Below, piece by piece: positions 38,457 through 50,041 of a stretch of 64,000 bases of DNA. Source of the stretch: Spongilla lacustris. Lineage: Eukaryota; Porifera; Demospongiae; Spongillida; Spongillidae. Made by a program: the position numbers and the translations under genes. The DNA lies in the NCBI GenBank assembly GCA_949361645.1, contig OX442431.1:650947-714946 (forward strand), written 5' to 3'. Numbering within the stretch: position 1 is the first letter of the stretch; every line of letters starts with the position of its first letter. A model generated the notes under the pieces. That model was not told where the DNA came from. It searched no databases and saw only the letters and a program-made list of their open reading frames with translations.

Positions 38457-41400
38457 ATGCAGGTGAGACAATAACTGTATGAACGTAACATGTGGGACTT
38501 GCAGCTGGCGCCTCGTAATCTTAATTCGTTAGTGAAAGCGGTGACAGAAAGTTTTGATGTCCATCAGCCAGCTGCAGAGAACGTCTGCAGTGTGTGCGTG
38601 TATGCGGAGATAAATTATCCTGATCTCTGGTGTGCGTTGTGTCACTGCGACAGATGTGCGTGGGGGGTGTTTGCTAAGCTCATAATTGAACACCTAATCA
38701 TTACGCTTCGTGCCTTTTGAAGTAATTGTAATAATCGTATTGTACCTTTTTTTTTTTTAGGACTTTGTTAACGACTCAACCTCGGACGATGACTCTGTTT
38801 CCAGCACAGAGACATCTGCTCAAGGGAAAGACCCTAGCTGCACACTGTATGTAGGTAAAAGGTTTCCTTCTTATATCAGAAAGCAGCAGATTCGTGACCA
38901 CTTTGCTGCCCTGGGGTTTGGAGACTTTATCACCAACGTTGTGATGCCCGTTGACAAGGCCACTGGAAGCACAAAGGGCTTTGGTTTTGTGACTTTCACC
39001 TCTCCCAAGGCTGCAGAAGATGCTATATCAATTGTCAATGGAACCTCCATCCTTGACAAATACAAGGTACATGCAAAGACTTATAAAAGGAAAAAGAAAC
39101 CACAGCACCCTAGAAAGAAACCACAAGTGCCTAACCCACCTTATGGAGGACCACACCCACCTTATGGAGGACCACGCCCACCTCATGGGGGACCACGCCC
39201 ACCTTTTGAAGGACCACAAGGGATAAACCCATCACTGCTAGGTGGGTTATTTGGAAATGTAGTTGCTAATAATCTTGAATAGGTGATCATGGTTTCAGAG
39301 GTAGCAGTTATTAATCAATTTTGCCAAATGGACTATTTCATAAGTGGCATATTTTGGAGTAAATTCATTCAAATATACACTTATGGGATAATTACGACTC
39401 TTAATTAAATCACAAGATATAACATTTTGATTAGAATAAGATTTGCGATGTAGGGTTTTAACCAATTGTGTAAAAGTAAGGGATTAAGGATATTTGCAAT
39501 TATGAAATTATAAACCTGCATTTAATGCCCCTAGATAATTTTGTAGGTATTTATCATTTTCTGCTTTAGTGTTTCTGCAAAATCACTAACATCAAAATTA
39601 TGCTTCAATCGTGACAAAGATATTTCAGGTTCGAGTGTGGGGACGAGTGAGTGTTATCTCAATTATCTGAGCTGTCTAAGCATCGGCCGTTTCACTAGGT
39701 TTTAAGTATTTGTTGGCTCTATTTAAATAGGTTTGCTAACCAATTGAATCCATGTCCTATTGGGTATTTTTCTAATTGTATGAATGATATTTCAAATCCT
39801 ACATATGGAGTACTAACGTACTACCTGATATCCAAATCAAGTAACTGGCTAAGTGTAGCAATGCTATAACCACTTAATTGTGTGTTACATCATCATGACA
39901 TCATTTGTGTATGTGCATGAAGAGCTGATGTTGATGTGTGTGTGTTGATACAAGGTGTGCAGTGTGCGAACACAGTGCACATGGTGTTAACCTTAATACC
40001 TTAATTAGGTGTGCAAATCCATAATATGTCTCTTGGGAACCCGCCTGGACCAGGTAGACAAAGAAAGGACAATCCCAAAGCCACAGGGGGGCCTGGGGCC
40101 AAGGTAGGAGGGTGATGAGATGCTTTGTGCATGTTGTACCTTTTTCTTTTTTTAGGACTTTGTTAACGACTCAAGCTCGGACGATGACTCGGTTTGCAGC
40201 ACAGAGACATCTGCTCCAAGTTGCACACTGTATGTAGGCAAAGGGTTTCCTTCTTATATCAGAGAACAGCAGATTCGTGACCACTTTGCTGCCCTGGGGT
40301 TTGGAGACTTTATCACCAACGTTGTGGTGCCAGTTGACAAGGCCAGTGGAAGCACAAAGGGCTTTGGTTTTGTGACCTTCACCTCTCCCAAGGCTGCAGA
40401 AGATGCTATATCAATTGTCAATGGAACCTCCATCCTTGACAAATACAAGGTATATGCAGAGGCGTATAAAAGGAAAAAGAAACCACAGCACCCTAGAAAG
40501 AAACCACAACCACATAACCCAACCTCCACTATTGGCAACCCAGGGCAGGGGGGGATTAATATGTCTGTTGGGAAACCCCCTGGACCTGGTAAGCAAAGAG
40601 GTGGCAAACCCAGATCTGCCATAGGAGAGGTAGGGAAATGTTGTAGTACTGTGTATGTGTATTAATTTTTGTTTACTTGACAGCAGACCAAATATCATCC
40701 AGGAGGACAAGGTGCTGATCCATCACTGTCTGGAACAGGACCACACCCACCTTATGGAGGACCACACCCACCTTATGGAGGACCACAAGGGATGGCATTT
40801 GACACTAACACATCAGAGCTAGGTAAGCTGAAATTTAGGGTGCTCTGGTTGAGATCAGAAATTTAGCTGCTAATAATCTTTTGAATAGAGGTGGCCAGGG
40901 GTGATTATAATTTATCTGAAGCGTTAGGACAAATGTCAGACCACACTAGATTTTGGTAGGACATCAGACGAATGTGGTCGGACATGCACAACATTTATTA
41001 ACCAAGTGTTGTCAAATGGACTATTTCATTTTCAAGAAACCAATTGGGTACATGGGGTATTTTAGAGTGATGTTTTAGAATAAATTTACACTTATGTGCC
41101 TATAATTAAATCTTAATCATACCCTAATCTTGAATGTAATGGCTGATTAATGTTAGATCATCACCTACGTGTAGGCAGGTTAACCTACGTATAGGCGTGG
41201 CAAATAACTTAATTCCAACAAATGACCAGCCAGCCAACGCTTGAAACAACAGCGATCAATATAGCAAAGAGGGCTACTTGCAAGTTGGTGGCAGAAAACA
41301 ACACCAGTGCTACATACACTCTGGTTGGGCACGCCCCTCATTTAGCTCAGGGTGTTCTGATTTACAAAAAAACTTGCTAGTGTAATACGGCTAAAACTGA

Positions 41401-44400
41401 TGGAGAACACGTGTACAGACAGACACTCAATACATCTATATAATAGTGTAGAATATTCTAGAACTAGGGTCCATCATATCATCACTTAACACTTGAACTA
41501 GGGTCCATCATATCATCACTTAACACTTGAGGTGTTGACCATTACATATGTCCCCCTCCACTGAGAATACGTCCACGTATTCAACTTTGAAATCTATCAG
41601 GAGGTCGCCGTGCTCTAACTGGGTATCTGACATTGGGTAGAGCAGCGGGCGGTTGTCCATTTGGAACGGGATTAAAAACACCCTGATCAACATCATCATC
41701 TTCCAGCAGTTCCAATGATGAACCCACTGGTGGGGGACTAACTGGTTGTGGCGGAGGATCACGTGCACCTGTAGTAGGTTTCCTTGGTAGCAACCGAATG
41801 TTTTCAGGGCATTTTTTCAACCGGTTAAAATGGACGACCTTGCACTTATTGTTCCCTGTATGCTGAACACGGTACGTAACATCAGACAGCTTTTCACAGA
41901 TCCTGTATGGTCCTCCCCAAGGTCTGTGGAACTTCCGTGACTGGCCCTTTTTGATTGCAGGATTGAACAGCCAAACCAGTTCGCCTTTATCAAAAGGCTT
42001 GCCATGGATCCTACGATTGTATAGCTGAGACTGGTAGCATTGTTTTTGGCTGATGTTCTGTCGTACCTTCTCATATGCCTCAGCAAACTGTTCTCGCTGC
42101 TTATTCACATATGTGGAATAAGATGTGTCATCTGTTTCCTCCTGCTCTCTATTAAGGTTGTAAATCAGGTCAATGGGTAGTCTCGCTTCACGTCCAAACA
42201 TGAGAAAAAATGGGGAGTACCCTGTGGTACTCTGCACACTGCTGTTGTACGCCAGGCATAACTTGCTCAAGTGCAAATCCCAGTCTGAAGGATGTTCCAT
42301 TGAGCAGGTGGAGAGCATGTTTAGTAGCGTTCTATTAAACCGTTCCACCAACCCATCTGATTGTGGGTGGTATGGTGTTGTCTATGTCTTTTCGATCTGT
42401 AGAAACTGGCACAACTGGGTAGTCACCTCTGCTTCAAATTGTCTGCCCTGGTCTGAATGAAGTTTTTCAGGCAGGGCAAAACGGCAGAACATCTCATCTA
42501 ATAGCTTGTGGGCAACGGTGGTTGCTTCTTGGTTGGGGATTGCATACGCTTCAATCCATTTGGTAAAGTAGTCTGCAGCCACCAAGATGTATTTATTTCC
42601 AGCCAGAGTTACCGGTAGAGGTCCAAGGATGTCTATGGCAACCATCTGCATGGGTGAGCTTACAGTAACACTTTGGAGGGGAGCTAGGTTCTTTGGTGTG
42701 GGTGTCTTGCGTTGTGAACAAGCTGGACAGGTATGACACCACTCCTGCACTGACTTCCAGTGTCCTGGCCAGTAGAATCTGTCCTTCAGTTTCTGTAGGG
42801 TCTTCTCTTCTCCCAAATGACCCCCCATTGCACCTTCATGTATCTCCTTAAGGACTTGTGAACTTAGCTTTGGAGGAACTACTAGCTGGTACTGGACCCT
42901 AGAAGGGTGTTTACGGTCAATATATTTGCGATAGAGCAACCCATTTCTGAGTAGTAGGTGGTCCCACAACTGCAAGAGTCGCCTCTGTTCAGAACATTGC
43001 CCTGTCTTAGGCTTTGGGTTAGGAGGGCAAGTCTGAGTCATCTTTGCCTCAATAATTGTCTTCAAATCCTGGTCTTCCCTCTGATTATTTAGTATTTCCT
43101 CAGCACTAAGCCCAGATAGTTGCACAACAGCTACTGATGAACCTTCCTCCTGTTGGACTTCTTCATTAAGTCCACACTGGTGGCAAGGTAGTCTAGACAG
43201 AGCGTCAGCATTTATGTGCCTTAACCCTTTCCGGTGCACAATTTCAAAATTGTACTCTTGTAGCTTTTCCAACCATCTGGCAACTTGGCCTTCGGGTTCC
43301 TTCATACTGTACAACCAAGTGAGTGGGCCATGATCTGTACGTAGGGTGAAAGTGTGCCCAAGCAGATAAGTGCGGAAATGTGTCACAAATGTGACCACAG
43401 CAAGCAGTTCCTTCCTCGTGACACAGTAGTTTCGTTCTGGCTTGGTGAGTAAACGACTACCATATGCAACTACATGCTCTCTGCCATCCTTGTCCAACTG
43501 AGATAGTACTCCACCGATTCCGTCATTGCTGGCATCTGTATCAAGAATGAATGGCTTGGTAAAGTCAGGGTAGCTCAATATGGGTGGTGATGACAACAAG
43601 TGACGAAGGATTTCAAAGGACTTTTGACATTCTGTGGTCCACAAGAATGATGAGGTTCGCTCTGTGAGTTTATGCAGTGGTTTGGCAATTTGTGCAAAGT
43701 CCTTGATAAATCTCCGATAGTAGTTTGCCAATCCCAAGAACTGTTGCACCTCCTTGGTACTTGTTGGAGTTGGCCAAGTCTTCACAGTAGCTGTCTTCTC
43801 AGGATCAGCAGCTATCCCTTCATTGGAGACAATGTGGCCAAGATACTTCACTTTTTCTTTTAAGAATGAACACTTTTCAGGCTTGATCTTCAGTCCTGCA
43901 TCACGAATGCGAGAAAATACTGAGCCCAAATTGCTGAGATGTTCTGTAAATGTCCGCCCCAGGACAATTATATCATCCAGGTAGACTAGACAACTGGTCC
44001 ACTGTAGACCTGTTAAGACTATGTCCATAAGTCGCTGAAAAGTTGCAGGGGCGTTACAAAGGCCAAAGGGCATAACTTTGAATTCATACAGGCCTTCAGT
44101 GGTGCAGAAAGCAGTTTTTTGCCGATCATTTTCTGTGAGCTCTACCTGCCAATAGCCACTTGCCAGGTCTAAGGTGGAGAAGATCTTGGAGTCTGACAAC
44201 GTCTCAAGGGTGTCATTGATCCGTGGCAAGGGGTAGGCATCCTTTCGAGTTACCTCATTCATCTTACGATAGTCGACACAGAACCGTACGGAGCCATCCT
44301 TTTTCCGTGCTAGGACAATTGGAGATGCCCATGGACTCTGTGATGGCTGAATTATATTCTTGTGCAACATATCATCCAGCAGATCTTTAACCAGTGTTCG

Positions 44401-47400
44401 CTGAGCTGGAGGAATACGGCGGACGTGTTGGCGAATAGGTGGTGCTGATCCTGTGTCAATGCTGTGACAAAGTTTTGATGAGCGACCAAGATGATCTTCT
44501 CGACAGAAAAAGATGTCAGCATACTGCAGTACTAGTGACTTGAAAGCTTCCTTCTGGTCTTCGGTAAGAAGAGTTGATCCTGATGCATCCAATAACTGCT
44601 TCAAAATCTTCAGTTTTTCACCACTAACAGATGCAGGCTGTGCTGGATCAATTGAAGAGGTTTCTGAAGGTGTGACTGCACTAACATGCACCTGGCTTTC
44701 ATGTAGTTGCTGCAATATGCCAATTCTTGTTCCTCCATGCAGGGTGCATGGTAGGTCACTGAAATTCAGGAGACGAACGGGAAATTTGGATCCTGTTGGC
44801 TCCACGATTGCTCTGGCAACAACTAGAGACTTAATTGATGATTGCCCTTCAAGAAGCCATAATCGATGTTGATTGGCGATTGCCTCTGACGTTGCCATTG
44901 TTTCCATTTCACACCTCGGAGGAATATGGATGGTGTCGATGAGCGAGACTGAATATGCTTTTGTTGTTGGCGTCTGCAGTGGGACCGTTATTCCTAGTTG
45001 TGAGAGTGTCAGACTGTTGTCAGGAATGTTGATGTTGCACTGATGGTGCCGCAAGAAATCCATACCGAGGATACCCTCTGCCGTCAAGGTATCAACAACC
45101 ACAACTGGGGTTGACACAGACGCAGTTCCAATTTTTAGGGCCAGCTTTACATAGCCGCAGACACGTAACTCCGATCCATCAACTCCAACTAGGCGGGGTC
45201 CGGACCAGGGTTGTAATGCAGCATGTGATGCAGAAATGCGATGCCAAACGTCGCTGTGAAGTAATGACACGCTAGCGCCTGTGTCCACCAGAAAGCGCAC
45301 CCTAACCCCGTTTACGAAACCATACATGCAAAACGATTCATGAGGCACCGTTGATGTTTGTTCGATCGTTCAAAGCCACTACTCGTCCCTCGGCAGATTG
45401 GCTTATTCCGCCGAGGGTCTCTCGTTTCCCTGACGCCATGGAGCTCGACAGAAACGGGCAATGTGCCCTGGTCGACCGCAGTTCCAGCATCTTCGAGGGC
45501 GTTCACCGGCTCCACCCATCTGCAGCTGATTCACTCTTCTGTCGTCTGCCCGTGGTCGTGGCTGGCTAATCTTCATTTCGAGTTTCTCCAGCCTGTCAAT
45601 GCACTGCTTCATCAAGTCGGCCATTGAACTAGTCACGCCATTTACAGGTAGAGGATCCGCTGTAGTAACATCTTCCACTTCCGCTACGCTGCTAATAGTC
45701 TTCGCATCGATGTACGCCTCCATTTCCAATGTTGCGCTCACAGCTTCATCCACTGTTTTTGGACGCTTTTGCCTGACGCTGAACGCCACCTGGCCGTTTT
45801 CGATTTGCGAGACGAAATGGTTCAGTGCCAATTGTTCTTTTGCGTTTTCCTCCAAATCTGGATACGCTTTGTCTACCAACGTTCTCAGACTGTCTGCAAA
45901 ATCCGCCCAACCCTCTTCCTTCTTCTTTTTCCTGGTCTGAAATTGAGCTTGATAGCGCTCCTTCCTGCACGACGGCTCAAATCTCTCCTGCAATGCCTTC
46001 TTCACATTCTTGTAGTCTGCGTCTTGGAGTCGTTGAAGGGCGGTTTGGGCGCGACCAGTTAAGCGAACTTTGAGCCACCGCAACCTGGCATCTTCATCCC
46101 AGTCATTTACGACAGCAACGTTTTCGAAATGATAAATCCACTGATCCCACGAACTGTCGTCGTTAAAAATCTCTGGCATGACTAATGGTCGAGCGGCCAT
46201 CCTGTCGACTACGCCAATGTAATACGGCTAAAACTGATGGAGAACACGTGTACAGACAGACACTCAATACATCTATATAATAGTGTAGAATATTCTAGAA
46301 CTAGGGTCCATCATATCATCACTTAACACTTGAGGTGTTGACCATTAGTTGCATTACACTAGCAGCATTCTTTGCTTTTTAGGCAGACAACTCTTTTTGC
46401 CGAACACACACGATTTCCAACTTTTATACTCTCTGTCATCAAGATCGTGGACAATTTTTGTACACTCCTCCATCTCAATTGTGTATGATCCAATGGTTGA
46501 ATGAGTTATAAATCTAATTAAAAACAAAGCCCTATGCTTAGTGTTACGAGTACAAAGTTTTATATGGCATTGAATGCAAGGACCGTAGGTCGCAATAGAA
46601 CTCCTACACGTAGGCTAAAACAGCACTTTTCTCCTACATGTAGGCATTTGTTCAATTTATCATTACACAACAGTTGTCACAATGCTGTAACCACTTAATA
46701 CCATTATGTTTGTGTGTTACATCATCATGACATCATTTGTGCATGTGCACGAAGAGCTGATGTTGATGTGCGTGTGTTGATACAAGGTGTGCAGTGTGCA
46801 AACACAGTGCACATGGTGTTAACCTTAATACCTTAATTAGGTGTGCAAATCCATAATATGTCTCTTGGGAACCCGCCTGGACCAGGAAGACAAAGAAAGG
46901 ACAATCCCAAAGCCACAAAGAGGCCTGGGGCCGAGGTAGGAGACATATGATGATATAATCATATTGTACCTTTTTCTTTTTTTAGAACTTTGTGAACGAC
47001 TCAAGCTCGGACGATGACTCTGTTTCCAGCACAGAGACATCTGCTCAAGGGAAAGACCCACGCTGCACACTGTATGTAGGCAAAGGGTTTCCTTCTTATA
47101 TCAGAGAACAGCAGATTCGTGACCACTTTACTGCCCTGGGGTTTGGAGACTTTATCACCAACGTTGTGGTGCCAGTTGACAAGGCCACTGGAAGCACAAA
47201 GGGCTTTGGTTTTGTGACCTTCACCTCTCCCAAGGCTGCAGAAGATGCTATATCCATTGTCAATGGAACCTCCATCCTTGACAAATACAAGGTATATGCA
47301 GAGGCGTATAAAAGGAAAAAGAAACCACAGCACCCTAGAAAGAAACCACAACCACATAACCCAACCTCCACTAATTTAGGGCAGGGGGTGATTGATGTTT

Positions 47401-48306
47401 ATGTTGGCAGTGATATTCCAAATCACATTAAGAACGATCACATCAGAGCTCATTTCAAGGACTATAAAGCCTTCATCGCTAATGCCATGGTGGTGCGTGA
47501 CCCCCAGACCAAGAAGACCAAAGGGTATGCCATAGTCACCTTTTCTTCTGTGGATGCTGCACATGATGCAATTCTGAAACTGAATGGATCCCTGCTTCAT
47601 GGTAAATTTCCTCTTGTATTGGAAGAGGCTCAAAAGCACTCTATAAATAATGTGGTATCCATGGTGACCACCCCTGCTGATGGGCAGGTCCCACCTGCAG
47701 TGTCAAGTCAAACTTCAGCCAGTATTATAATCAGTAATCTGCCCAGCAGTGTGAGTGAAGAGTCTATCGGTCTCCTTCTTGGCGGTATTCAGCACAAGAG
47801 CTGTCACATTGATTCAGAAGCAAGCAAAGCTGTGCTGGAGCTTTTCAGTGTTGATGATGCAAGGGCAGCCGTCAGTAAACTGGATGGCATGATATTTTTA
47901 GGACAGGTAATTAGTGTGTCTGTTGGGAAACCCCCTGGACCTGGTAAGCAAAGAGGTGGCAAACCTAGATCTGCCAAAGGAGAGGTAGGGAAATGTTGTA
48001 GTACTGTGTACATGTATAATTTTGTTTACTTGACAGCAGACCACATGTCATCCAGGAGGACAATTTGCTGATCCATCACTGTTTGGAACAGGACCACAAG
48101 GGCCACCTTATGGAGGACCACACCCACCTTATGGAGGACCACGCCCACCTTATGCAGGGCCATACCCACCTTATGGAGGACCACACCCAACGTATGGAGG
48201 ACCACACCCACCTTATGGAGGACCACACTCACCTTATGGAGGACTACACCCACCTTATGGAGGACCACAAGGGCCACCTTATGGAGGACAACAATCTAAA
48301 GCATGA
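38457..48306 (+). CDS. Gene A: five-RRM, PPYGG-repeat protein (PARP-less paralogue)
   Basis: Exons 38457-38462, 38761-39241, 40009-40103, 40156-40629, 40684-40822, 46841-46935, 46986-47984, 48037-48306; phases agree and give 852 aa. The first coding exon is only ATGCAG. RRM1 occurs three times (exons 2, 4, 7; RNP2 LYVGK, RNP1 KGFGFVTF). Exon 7 also holds RRM2 (RNP1 KGYAIVTF) and a weaker RRM3 (IIISNLPSSVSEE). Basic linkers (KRKKKPQHPRKKPQ) and PPYGG heptapeptides follow. It ends SKA-stop at 48306 with no KH or PARP part. RRMs bind RNA or protein; the same block in the downstream paralogue fronts an ADP-ribosyltransferase. The 6-kb intron 5 contains a Ty3/Gypsy element. Joining all eight exons into one transcript is inference from phase; separate decayed units are possible. 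Confidence 0.7.
39440..39805. mobile_element. Probable MITE, GATGTAGG-family, in gene A intron
   Basis: Starts near GATTTGCGATGTAGGG and ends near CAAATCCTACAT, inverted and similar to the element at 11554-11744. Ends only approximate. Confidence 0.35.
41381..41546 (-). repeat. 3' LTR (left), with internal 36-bp duplication
   Basis: 166 bp, TGTAAT to ATTACA. A unit containing ACTAGGGTCCATCATATCAT is present twice in tandem; the other LTR has it once. Confidence 0.93.
41581..45348 (-). pseudogene. Ty3/Gypsy Pol, integrase interrupted by one stop
   Basis: Aspartic protease (FLVDTGASVSLLHS), reverse transcriptase (VDYRKMNEVT, ASGYWQVEL, YLDDIIVLG), RNase H (LDTDASNDGIGG, RTDHGPLTW), integrase HHCC finger (HEGAMGGHLGEE to CPACSQRK) and the first two catalytic Asp regions (AIDILGPLP, HSDQGRQFEAE) run to an in-frame TAG at 42384-42382. 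The frame resumes in phase with the VERFNRT region holding the third acidic residue, then PWGGPYRICEKLSD and the C-terminus to 41581. Pol is in the same frame as Gag but separated by three stops within about 60 nt. The ORF start at 45348 is a GTG, so the true initiation or recoding mechanism is unknown. Confidence 0.93.
45403..46200 (-). CDS. Ty3/Gypsy Gag
   Basis: 265 aa. Capsid-like N-terminus, lysine-rich middle, and a CCHC zinc knuckle (CWNCGRPGHIARFC) near the C-terminus, as in Gag proteins that package element RNA. Starts at the ATG adjoining the primer binding site and ends TAA at 45403. Confidence 0.92.
   Translation of the reverse strand: MAARPLVMPEIFNDDSSWDQWIYHFENVAVVNDWDEDARLRWLKVRLTGRAQTALQRLQDADYKNVKKALQERFEPSCRKERYQAQFQTRKKKKEEGWADFADSLRTLVDKAYPDLEENAKEQLALNHFVSQIENGQVAFSVRQKRPKTVDEAVSATLEMEAYIDAKTISSVAEVEDVTTADPLPVNGVTSSMADLMKQCIDRLEKLEMKISQPRPRADDRRVNQLQMGGAGERPRRCWNCGRPGHIARFCRAPWRQGNERPSAE
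46200..46216 (-). promoter_or_regulatory. Primer binding site, tRNA-Ser type
   Basis: On the - strand, TGGCGTAGTCGACAGGA begins one base inside the 5' LTR. It complements the 3' end of eukaryotic tRNA-Ser (CCTGCCGACTACG plus CCA) with one G:U-type difference. The gag start codon follows at once, overlapping its end. Confidence 0.75.
46218..46358 (-). repeat. 5' LTR (right)
   Basis: 141 bp, otherwise matching the left LTR, with a 9-bp longer end (GTTGCATTACA). Confidence 0.93.
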
Positions 48307-48422
48307 AACAATTTAGTAAAATTAATGTACCATATAATCAATTGGACTTTATGTGTATTTTAAAGGGTATAGAGCTATCGAATACCTGCAATGTAGTAAT
48401 GTTTTTATGGTGATATGGAAGC

Positions 48423-49356
48423 ACTACAGTTGAAACCGTGGTACTTGTCCATAAATTTTTTTTCAGTACTTCTATGTTTGGCATAGGTTTTTGGAGAAGT
48501 GGTAAATGATATCAAAAATCTGATTGCAGAGTAATGTTTGTAAACTACATGACAACACATATCGAAAGTGTAAAGTTGTCACGTGACTTCGTAGTTATTC
48601 AGCATTTTCCTTTCTGTAAGCTGTTTAGTAAACACGTTTCTAGATGTTTTCTCCACCGGTACACCACGGGTTGTACTGAAAAGCACCATATATATACTAT
48701 GTTAACGGCTCTATCGATTGTCCGAGTCGGAATTTCAACGCGGTAAACCGTTACACTTTTAAACCCGAATAGGTGCTGTTTAGAGGTGTAAAAGTTTCTA
48801 GATACAAAAACCAACAAGAATGCCTTTTGGGCATCACATTTAGCTGTTATAGATAGAAGAGAGGTGTCTGCACTAGAAAAATCCAACTAACATGTATAGT
48901 GTTTTACCCGTTCGCTAAAACACTCATCCAAACTTCAGGCTGTGATTGCCGTCCATTTTTATATGAATAACATTTTTATAATTTAATACGTTATTAATGA
49001 GTTTGTTCGCTAAATGGCTGAAACTCGGAGCCCTCCGTCGGATCGACCTACATCATGTACACGTACAAGAAGAGCTAGCGTTGCAGCGCCAGATGCTTGG
49101 AAAGCTTTTAAGCATAAGGGAGCAGGGGCGAATACAGGATTTCAGAATAGGGGGGGGGGTTGTTAATGAATGATAAGACGAGCGGGGGTGGGGGTGGGAG
49201 GTGCTGTCCACTTCGGCCGATTCAACGAGCGGGGGTGTCGTGGGGGTTGCTGTCCGCTTTCGGCCGAGCCGGGGGGAGGGGGGGGGGGGTGCTGTCCCAC
49301 CTTCCGCCGATTCAACGAGCGGGGGTGCTGTCGGCTTTCGGCCGATTCAACGAGCG

Positions 49357-49393
<37 letters not shown>

Positions 49394-50041
49394 GACCGGG
49401 CTGTACATGTACATGTAGGTCGATCCGACGGAGGGCTCAAAGTTAAATTTCAGCCATTTAGCGAACAAACTCATTAATAACGTAAATTATAAAAATGTTA
49501 TTCATATAAAAATGGACGGCAATCACAGCCTGAAGTTTGGATGAGTGTTTTAGCGAACGGGTAAAACACTATACATGTTAGTTGGATTTTTCTAGTGCAG
49601 ACACCTCTCTTCTATCTATAACAGCTAAATGTGATGCCCAAAAGGCATTCTTGTTGGTTTTTGTATCTAGAAACTTTTACACCTCTAAACAGCACCTATT
49701 CGGGTTTAAAAGTGTAACGGTTTACCGCGTTGAAATTCCGACTCGGACAATCGATAGAGCCGTTAACATAGTATATATATGGTGCTTTTCAGTACAACCC
49801 GTGGTGTACCGGTGGAGAAAACATCTAGAAACGTGTTTACTAAACAGCTTACAGAAAGGAAAATGCTGAATAACTACGAAGTCACGTGACAACTTTACAC
49901 TTTCGATATGTGTTGTCATGTAGTTTACAAACATTACTCTGCAATCAGATTTTTGATATCATTTACCATTTCTCCAAAAACCTATGCCTAGCAGTACTGA
50001 AAAAAAAAATTATGGACAAGTACCACGGTTTCAACTGGAGT
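48423..50041. mobile_element. 1.6-kb near-perfect inverted repeat (foldback element)
   Basis: Arms of about 640 bp, 48423-49066 and 49400-50041, are almost identical; both encode the same meaningless 95-codon frame (48886-48599 - and 49582-49869 +). Termini ACTNCAGTTGAAACCGTGG are inverted. The 330-bp loop is G-rich. No target duplication is evident. Could be a foldback transposon or a very recent inverted duplication. Confidence 0.9.
49170..49395 (+). repeat. G-rich tandem array in the foldback loop
   Basis: Four diverged units of GCTGTCNGCTTTCGGCCG followed by ATTCAACGAGCGGGGG, then a G tract of more than 30 bases. It forms the loop between the arms. Confidence 0.85.

Larger units (their letters stand above)
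41381..46358 (-). mobile_element. Ty3/Gypsy LTR retrotransposon (recent, one disabling stop)
   Basis: 4978 bp on the - strand with short LTRs (right 46218-46358, left 41381-41546) that start TGTAAT and end ATTACA, flanked by a CTAG target duplication (41377-41380 and 46359-46362). The LTRs match base for base over the shared stretch except for a 36-bp internal duplication in the left one and a 9-bp indel near the end, which implies recent insertion. A purine-rich tract (GGAGGGGGACA) lies beside the 3' LTR. Order gag, protease, RT, RNase H, integrase with a GPY-type module, which is the Ty3/Gypsy order. Confidence 0.95.
41148..46665. mobile_element. CCTACATGTAGG inverted-repeat element, split by a Ty3 insertion
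   Basis: Left terminus 41148 onward (TAATGTTAGATCATCACC, then CTACGTGTAGG twice), right terminus about 46590-46665 (CCTACACGTAGG, CCTACATGTAGG, TTTATCATTA). The interior, 41220-41380 and 46363-46590, matches the reverse complement of the interior of the element at 57130-57687, so the two copies have opposite orientation between similarly placed ends. The Ty3 element is inserted at CTAG. Confidence 0.8.

Noticed and set aside
38490..38720. 76-codon frame upstream of the first RRM exon
   Set aside because: It lies in intron 1 of gene A; the homologous stretch in gene D (53690-53900) is not open.
48599..48886. 95-codon frame duplicated exactly at 49582-49869
   Set aside because: Identity follows from the inverted-repeat arms; no codon-level signal or known motif.
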